Origin: Tissierellia bacterium
GTDB taxonomy: Bacteria > Bacillota > Clostridia > Tissierellales > Tepidimicrobiaceae
Length of the DNA: 9,559 nt
Direction of reading: 5' to 3'
Assembly: GCA_012518745.1 (NCBI GenBank)
Contig: JAAYRM010000045.1
Span: forward strand, 1-9,559
A model generated the notes under the pieces. It was given only the letters and a program-made list of their open reading frames with translations, ran no database searches and was not told the origin of the DNA. Each line of letters begins with the position of its first letter. Position 1 is the first letter of the stretch. The position numbers and the translations under genes are program-made. Shown here in pieces: positions 5,780 through 9,559 of the stretch.

Positions 5780-6109
5780 ATGCATTATCTCTATCAAAGG
5801 GTGGCCTATCTAAGGGGCTTGGCACAAGGATTGGATATAGATCAAGAATCTAAGGATGGAAGGTTACTTATAAACATAGTAGATGTATTGGAAGACTTTG
5901 CCGATGCGATAATCGAGATGGCTGATAACTACGGGGAATTGGAGGAGTATGTAAGCTATATTGATGAGGATCTAACCGATGTGGAAGACGAACTATATGG
6001 GTTTGAAGATGATGAGGACTGTTTCCCCTATGAGGATTTTGATTGTGATGATCCCGAATGTATCGAGATCGATTGCAGTGGTTCCGTGGAGGATATTATA
6101 GAAGACTAA
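5780..6109 (+). CDS. CD1247 N-terminal domain family protein, small and acidic
   Basis: This 109-residue protein begins MHYLYQRVAYLRGLAQGLDI, then ESKDGRLLINIVDVLEDFADAI, which matches the clostridial family named after C. difficile CD1247; its function is unknown and old annotations as an AraC regulator are unreliable. Residues 1-70 are helical, with a probable coiled coil around ELEEYVSYIDEDLTDVEDEL. The rest is extremely acidic. Four cysteines at 81, 89, 94 and 99 have spacing C-x7-C-x4-C-x4-C, unlike the CxxC zinc-ribbon tail that I recall from longer members, so the metal site may be altered or lost. ATG 5780 is preferred to ATG 5765 because of GGGAGGGA. It follows efp by 37 bases and is the last gene before a strong terminator, so it is probably co-transcribed with aroQ and efp. 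Confidence 0.8.
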   Translation: MHYLYQRVAYLRGLAQGLDIDQESKDGRLLINIVDVLEDFADAIIEMADNYGELEEYVSYIDEDLTDVEDELYGFEDDEDCFPYEDFDCDDPECIEIDCSGSVEDIIED

Positions 6110-6120
6110 ATAGAGTTCGT

Positions 6121-6158
6121 AAAGATTTAAAGCAAAATTGCTTTAAATCTTTTTTTTT
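6121..6158 (+). terminator. Strong rho-independent terminator
   Basis: A perfect 14-bp inverted repeat, AAAGATTTAAAGCA and TGCTTTAAATCTTT, encloses a 4-base AAAT loop and runs into nine consecutive T residues (6150-6158). The stem is AT-rich but unbroken. It lies 12 bases after the CD1247-type gene and closes that transcription unit before the spoIIIA operon. The A-rich left arm could also give weak termination in the opposite direction. Confidence 0.93.
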
Positions 6159-6186
6159 GCATATTATCTTATGTCAATCATATTTA
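6159..6186 (+). promoter_or_regulatory. Possible sigma-E promoter of the spoIIIA operon
   Basis: The spoIIIA operon is sigma-E dependent in Bacillus subtilis. Here GCATATT (6159-6165) resembles a sigma-E -35 element, followed 13 bases later by CATATTTA (6179-6186), a partial match to the -10 consensus CATACAAT. An alternative is that CATATTAT at 6160-6167, which matches 6 of 8 bases, is itself the -10, but then no good -35 is visible. The region is AT-rich, so chance matches are easy. The placement is supported by context more than by sequence. Confidence 0.35.
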
Positions 6187-6191
6187 TATAT

Positions 6192-6199
6192 AAAGGAGG
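6192..6199 (+). promoter_or_regulatory. Ribosome binding site of spoIIIAA, favouring a GTG start
   Basis: AAAGGAGG is a full-strength Shine-Dalgarno sequence 7 bases before GTG 6207. It lies inside the frame that would start at ATG 6171, and that ATG has no such site, so GTG 6207 is the better start. Confidence 0.8.
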
Positions 6200-6206
6200 A
6201 CATGTT

Positions 6207-7211
6207 GTGGGGAGAAAAGACCTTGTAACCTATAATAATATTTTAAAATATATCTGCATGGACCTGAGCAGGGTATTGGAGGATGTCCCAACTCAATATA
6301 AAAAGATTATTGAAGAGATTAGGTTAAGAAATGGGAGTCCGATGAATATATATTTTAATAACAAGGATTATTTTATTACTGAAGGCGGGGCTTTGACCAA
6401 TGAATATCGGAAGGGTATTCTAGTTGACAAGGAACATATAGATGAAACCTTCCAATTAATTAGCAATTATTCCATATATGCCTTCGAGGAGGAGATTAAA
6501 AATGGATTTATAACCCTGAAGGGAGGCCATAGGGTTGGTATAGGTGGCAAGGTATTATATAGCAATGGGGAAATCGAATCGATTAGAAATATCTCCTCTC
6601 TAAATATCAGGATTGCCCGGGAGAAAATAGGGGTTTCTAACAAAATAATTAGATATGTCACGAACAATCAAAATACCATCTATAATACATTGATAATATC
6701 CCCGCCGCAATGCGGTAAGACCACTATCCTAAGGGATCTGATCAGGAACCTGAGTAATGGAACGTATGATTCCAATGGTAGGGGATTTAAAATAGGAGTA
6801 ATCGATGAGAGATCCGAGATATCGGGCATGTACAATGGGATTCCCCAACATAATATTGGATTGAGAACCGATGTTTTAGATAATTGCAATAAACAGGATG
6901 GTACTATGATATTTCTAAGGGCCATGTCCCCTGATATCATCGCCATGGACGAGATAGGAAGCATATCGGATGTGAAATCCATCCACGAGATTTTAAAAGC
7001 TGGGGTTAAGGTAATCGCTACGGTGCATGGGGATACCATGGAGGATCTTCTTTCAAAGCGCAGCCTAGGACTACTCATAGAGGATCGAATTTTCAAAAGG
7101 TATATCTTCCTAAATAATTCTAGAGGTGTAGGTACCATAGCGGATATCGTAGAAGGAGATGGATTCACAAGTATCAAGGAATTGGAAGAGGTGAGTATAT
7201 GGGGTTTATAA
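6207..7211 (+). CDS. spoIIIAA: Stage III sporulation protein AA, ATPase
   Basis: SpoIIIAA is the cytoplasmic secretion-type ATPase of the SpoIIIA-SpoIIQ complex, acting on the mother-cell face of the outer forespore membrane. The 334-residue protein has the Walker A motif SPPQCGKTT at residues 165-173, GVIDERSEI near 198-205, the segment IPQHNIGLRTDVLDNC, a Walker B DIIAMDEIG at 243-251, and the sensor-like ATVHG near 272-276. These fit the SpoIIIAA branch of PulE/VirB11-like ATPases; the N-terminal part (EEIRLRNGSPMNI, then HRVGIGGKV) also matches the family. The first loop residue is Ser where Gly is common. GTG 6207 is chosen for its perfect ribosome binding site. It overlaps spoIIIAB by 13 bases, implying translational coupling. 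First gene of the operon. Confidence 0.97.
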   Translation: MGRKDLVTYNNILKYICMDLSRVLEDVPTQYKKIIEEIRLRNGSPMNIYFNNKDYFITEGGALTNEYRKGILVDKEHIDETFQLISNYSIYAFEEEIKNGFITLKGGHRVGIGGKVLYSNGEIESIRNISSLNIRIAREKIGVSNKIIRYVTNNQNTIYNTLIISPPQCGKTTILRDLIRNLSNGTYDSNGRGFKIGVIDERSEISGMYNGIPQHNIGLRTDVLDNCNKQDGTMIFLRAMSPDIIAMDEIGSISDVKSIHEILKAGVKVIATVHGDTMEDLLSKRSLGLLIEDRIFKRYIFLNNSRGVGTIADIVEGDGFTSIKELEEVSIWGL

Positions 7212-7723
7212 AGCTATTGGGAAGCCTATTGATCCTTTTCTCTACCACCTGGATGGGATTCTATCACGGCAGTAGATATTCCAGTAGGCTGAAAAATTTA
7301 GTCTATATGGAGCAATGTTTTAAGATGTTGGAAACCGAAATAGTCTACGGTGCTACCCCGTTACCCGAAGCCCTACATAATATCCATAGGAAGGGAAATA
7401 GGAAAATTTCATTTATATTCCGGGATATTCGGGAGCATCTCATGGAACATGGAAGGGGGGATATATTCTATAGCTTCTCCTCTATTATTAAACCCTTAAA
7501 AGATGACCTCCATTTCACAGCAGAAGATATAGAGTTATTCCTATCCTTAGGACGGGTGATCGGCTCTTCTAGCAGGCGGGATCAGGAAAAAAACTTTCAA
7601 TTGATATTAAACCAAATTGGGTTTCTACAGGAAGATGCTAAGGATGAAAGGGATAAGCATGAAAGATTATTTAAGAACTTGGGAATACTAACCGGCTTGG
7701 CCATTATAATAATATTACTATAA
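7199..7723 (+). CDS. spoIIIAB: Stage III sporulation protein AB
   Basis: This 174-residue membrane protein has a hydrophobic segment at each end (residues 4-22, LLGSLLILFSTTWMGFY, and about 159-174, LGILTGLAIIIILL). Between them is a helical soluble domain with MEQCFKMLETEIVYGATPLPEAL and FTAEDIELFLSLGRVIGSSSR, both hallmarks of the family. SpoIIIAB resembles the GspF platform protein and is thought to connect the SpoIIIAA ATPase to the channel. Length equals the usual 170-175 residues. The start ATG 7199 overlaps the spoIIIAA end by 13 bases, with AGAGGTGA just upstream inside spoIIIAA, so its translation is probably coupled. Confidence 0.96.
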   Translation: MGFIKLLGSLLILFSTTWMGFYHGSRYSSRLKNLVYMEQCFKMLETEIVYGATPLPEALHNIHRKGNRKISFIFRDIREHLMEHGRGDIFYSFSSIIKPLKDDLHFTAEDIELFLSLGRVIGSSSRRDQEKNFQLILNQIGFLQEDAKDERDKHERLFKNLGILTGLAIIIILL

Positions 7724-7735
7724 GGAGAGAAGGGT

Positions 7736-7933
7736 ATGAATATTGATCTCATCTTTAAAATAGCTAGTATAGGCATATTATTATCCATACTTCATACCGT
7801 TTTGGATAAGGCAGGTAAGGAGGAGTTTGGATACATTACAACATTGGTAGGTGTGGTGATAGTTTTTGGCATCGTTATTGGACTCATAAGTAAATTATTT
7901 AATAATATAAAGACCCTGTTTCAGCTATATTAG
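7736..7933 (+). CDS. spoIIIAC: Stage III sporulation protein AC
   Basis: This 65-residue integral membrane protein has two hydrophobic helices (about residues 5-24 and 33-55) joined by a charged turn DKAGKEEFGY, which is the conserved core of the family. SpoIIIAC is a small membrane component of the mother-cell complex, related to the N-terminal half of SpoIIIAD. The ATG has a purine-rich AAGGAGAGAAGGG just upstream, and the gene sits 12 bases after spoIIIAB. Length and sequence are normal. Confidence 0.95.
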   Translation: MNIDLIFKIASIGILLSILHTVLDKAGKEEFGYITTLVGVVIVFGIVIGLISKLFNNIKTLFQLY

Positions 7934-7947
7934 GGAGCGTGGATGGA

Positions 7948-8337
7948 ATGATGATCATATCGATAGTTGGAATAGGGATTATATCTACAGTGCTTGCGGT
8001 TTTATTACGCCAGCTACAAAAACCAGAACTGGCATTATTGGTCAGTCTAGCCACCGGTATAATAATATTTTCCATGATCCTAGATAAATTAAAATATGTA
8101 ATAGATGTTTTGAATAGCCTGGTTGCGAAAACCAATGTAGAATTTGCCTACTTTTCCGTCATCATAAAGATCATAGGTATTGCATATATAGCGGAATTTG
8201 GGGCTCAGATATCCAAGGATGCGGGGGAGGAGGCGATCGCTTCTAAGATAGAGCTAGGGGCCAAGGTGATTATGATGGTATTAGCTTTGCCTATTTTACT
8301 AGCCCTGATGGATCTGATAACAAAAATACTTCCGTAA
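7948..8337 (+). CDS. spoIIIAD: Stage III sporulation protein AD
   Basis: This roughly 129-residue protein has an N-terminal part similar to SpoIIIAC (two helices separated by LRQLQKPELALL) and a diagnostic conserved stretch ending IIKIIGIAYIAEFGAQISK, then DAGEEAIASKIELGAKV, followed by a last membrane helix LALPILLALMDLITKIL. It is a membrane component of the SpoIIIA complex; its structural role is inferred from family knowledge. The start is chosen at ATG 7948 because AGGGAG at 7932-7937 is 10 bases away; the in-frame GTG 7939 has a one-base gap to that site, and ATG 7951 is also possible. It is 14 bases after spoIIIAC and 11 bases before the spoIIIAE start used here. Confidence 0.95.
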   Translation: MMIISIVGIGIISTVLAVLLRQLQKPELALLVSLATGIIIFSMILDKLKYVIDVLNSLVAKTNVEFAYFSVIIKIIGIAYIAEFGAQISKDAGEEAIASKIELGAKVIMMVLALPILLALMDLITKILP

Positions 8338-8343
8338 AGGTGA
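8336..8343 (+). promoter_or_regulatory. Ribosome binding site of spoIIIAE
   Basis: AAAGGTGA overlaps the spoIIIAD stop and ends 5 bases before ATG 8349. The in-frame GTG 8340 lies within it, so it is unlikely to be the start. Confidence 0.6.
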
Positions 8344-8348
8344 ATAGG

Positions 8349-9539
8349 ATGATAGATACTAGGAGAGTTCTCTATATAATTATTTTAATTATGCTGGTAT
8401 ATCCGAATTATTTATATTCGCAGGATATGGCAGAAGGGGATGGGGGGATAACGGAAAACTTTTTAAGCGAGCAACTGGATAGTTTAAATTTACAGGAATT
8501 AGAATTGGTATTAGAGGATATAGTTCAGGACAATCGGGATTATTACCCCGAAATTAGTGCAAAGGATACCATCTTATCTATGATTAGGGGTAAGGGAATA
8601 TTTAAGTCCCGGGACATTATAGCAGGGGGTATTGCTATATTTGCTGACGGGCTGATCGATAATCTAGCGTTGATCTCCCAGATCCTTATAATAACTGTTG
8701 CTTCCTCTTTGCTTACCAATATACAGAGCGCCTTTGAGGGGGATACAGTATCGAAATTGGCGCATTATGCCTGCTATATGCTACTCTCCATGCTAATTAT
8801 CAATAGCTTTAAGATGGCATTGGATTTGGGAGAAAAAACCGTATCACAGATGGTCAACTTTATGCAGATAATACTACCTATGCTATTGACATTGCTGACC
8901 GCGATAGGTGGACCAAGTGTAAAATCACTCTTCCACCCCATGGTCATAGGCGCGGTCAACGTAATCGGTTCCTTGATCAAGAATCTAGTATTCCCACTAA
9001 TATTTTTTTCCTTTATTATTGGAATAATAAGCAATATCTCTCAAAAAGTCCAATTCTCCAAGCTATCGGAATTGATGCGACAGGTAATTATAGTATTGGT
9101 AAGCATATCATTGACCATATTCATAGGCGTAATCACCATGTATGGGATGAGTAGTAGCGTTGATGGGATTACCATTAGAACGGCTAAGTTTGCCGTCGAT
9201 AACCTGATACCCATAATCGGAAAATTTTTATCCGATGCGGTAGAGACTGTAGTAGGCTGTTCTTCAATCTTAAAGAACGGAATAGGCATGGTGGGATTAG
9301 GCATCCTATTATTAATCTGTATAATACCAGTTGTAAAAATTCTAACCCTTCTTTTGGTATATAAGGCAGTGGCGGCTATAGTGCAACCCATTGGGAACGC
9401 TAGCATCGTTAAATGTTTTGATGAAATTAATAAATCGTTACTATTGGTGCTGATCAGCGTACTATCCATAGCCATTATGTTCTTTATAACCATAACCGTT
9501 GTCGTTGAGGTTGGAAATAGAACACTCATGCTAAGGTAG
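8349..9539 (+). CDS. spoIIIAE: Stage III sporulation protein AE
   Basis: This 396-residue polytopic membrane protein starts with a probable signal peptide: basic MIDTRR, a hydrophobic core LYIIILIMLVY, and a possible cleavage site near YLYSQ. A soluble stretch with QLDSLNLQELELVLEDI follows, as in the family, then about six to eight membrane segments from residue 90 onward. Conserved parts include ILPMLLTLLTAIGGPSVKSLFHP, VNVIGSLIKNLVFPLIF, DGITIRTAKFAVDNLIPIIGKFLSDAVE and VYKAVAAIVQPIGN. SpoIIIAE is thought to form part of the membrane export platform of the SpoIIIA-SpoIIQ channel. ATG 8349 has a well placed AAAGGTGA. Length matches the usual 390-400 residues. The next gene starts 8 bases later. 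Confidence 0.97.
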   Translation: MIDTRRVLYIIILIMLVYPNYLYSQDMAEGDGGITENFLSEQLDSLNLQELELVLEDIVQDNRDYYPEISAKDTILSMIRGKGIFKSRDIIAGGIAIFADGLIDNLALISQILIITVASSLLTNIQSAFEGDTVSKLAHYACYMLLSMLIINSFKMALDLGEKTVSQMVNFMQIILPMLLTLLTAIGGPSVKSLFHPMVIGAVNVIGSLIKNLVFPLIFFSFIIGIISNISQKVQFSKLSELMRQVIIVLVSISLTIFIGVITMYGMSSSVDGITIRTAKFAVDNLIPIIGKFLSDAVETVVGCSSILKNGIGMVGLGILLLICIIPVVKILTLLLVYKAVAAIVQPIGNASIVKCFDEINKSLLLVLISVLSIAIMFFITITVVVEVGNRTLMLR

Positions 9540-9547
9540 GTGGTCGT

Positions 9548-9559
9548 ATGGCAATAATA
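9548..9559 (+). CDS. spoIIIAF: Start of stage III sporulation protein AF (3' partial)
   Basis: Only four codons (MAII) are inside the window. The ATG follows the spoIIIAE stop by 8 bases, with AGGTGG at 9538-9543 as a likely ribosome binding site. The identity rests on the fixed spoIIIAA-AH gene order, not on its sequence. Confidence 0.55.

Noticed and set aside
6680..7177. Long open frame of 165 codons on the - strand across spoIIIAA
   Set aside because: It lies wholly inside the well conserved spoIIIAA gene, its protein has no recognisable motif, and it has no own ribosome site; it is a shadow frame.
8234..8241. GCGATCGC palindrome, like the cyanobacterial HIP1 core
   Set aside because: Only one copy was seen, and it encodes the conserved Glu-Ala-Ile-Ala stretch of SpoIIIAD.
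9041..9529. Long open frame of 162 codons on the - strand across spoIIIAE
   Set aside because: It mirrors the hydrophobic codon pattern of spoIIIAE and has no family features; it is a shadow frame.

Overview
The window looks like chromosomal DNA of a low-GC, endospore-forming member of the Clostridia. The reasons are the spoIIIA sporulation operon, an EF-P/shikimate block, a gene of the clostridial CD1247-type family, strong AAGGAGG-type ribosome binding sites, several GTG or TTG starts, and heavy use of ATA (Ile) and AGG/AGA (Arg) codons. The genus is not resolved. All real genes are on the + strand and tightly packed; there is no non-coding stretch above 100 bases, and no tRNA, rRNA, CRISPR, IS element or phage gene was seen.

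Region 1 (1-3849) is the downstream part of a type IV pilus cluster. It opens with the 3' part of a PilO-like gene that carries, after its PilO-like domain, a jelly-roll/lectin-like domain and a C-terminal LysM domain. Four prepilin-type proteins follow in an order that matches GspH, GspI, GspJ and GspK, the minor pilins that form the tip and priming complex of pili and type II pseudopili. The fourth lacks the conserved Glu5, as GspK does, and carries a strand-rich, repeat-like C-terminal part.

Region 2 (3869-6158) is regulatory and housekeeping. A ComFB-family gene, next to the pilin genes, suggests cyclic-dinucleotide control of the pili. Shikimate kinase (aroK) and type II dehydroquinase (aroQ) belong to the shikimate pathway. 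Elongation factor P (efp) follows, with an unusual TARG loop instead of PGKG, then a small acidic protein of the CD1247 N-terminal family. A good extended -10 promoter overlaps the aroK stop codon and probably drives aroQ-efp-CD1247. The unit ends in a perfect 14-bp hairpin terminator.

Region 3 (6159-9559) is spoIIIAA-AB-AC-AD-AE and the first codons of spoIIIAF. These genes encode the mother-cell part of the SpoIIIA-SpoIIQ feeding-tube apparatus needed for late forespore gene expression. A possible sigma-E promoter lies between the terminator and spoIIIAA. This region looks ordinary in order, spacing and conserved motifs.

The most notable items are the PilO-lectin-LysM fusion, the EF-P with arginine at the modified position, and the ComFB gene attached to the pilus tip genes.
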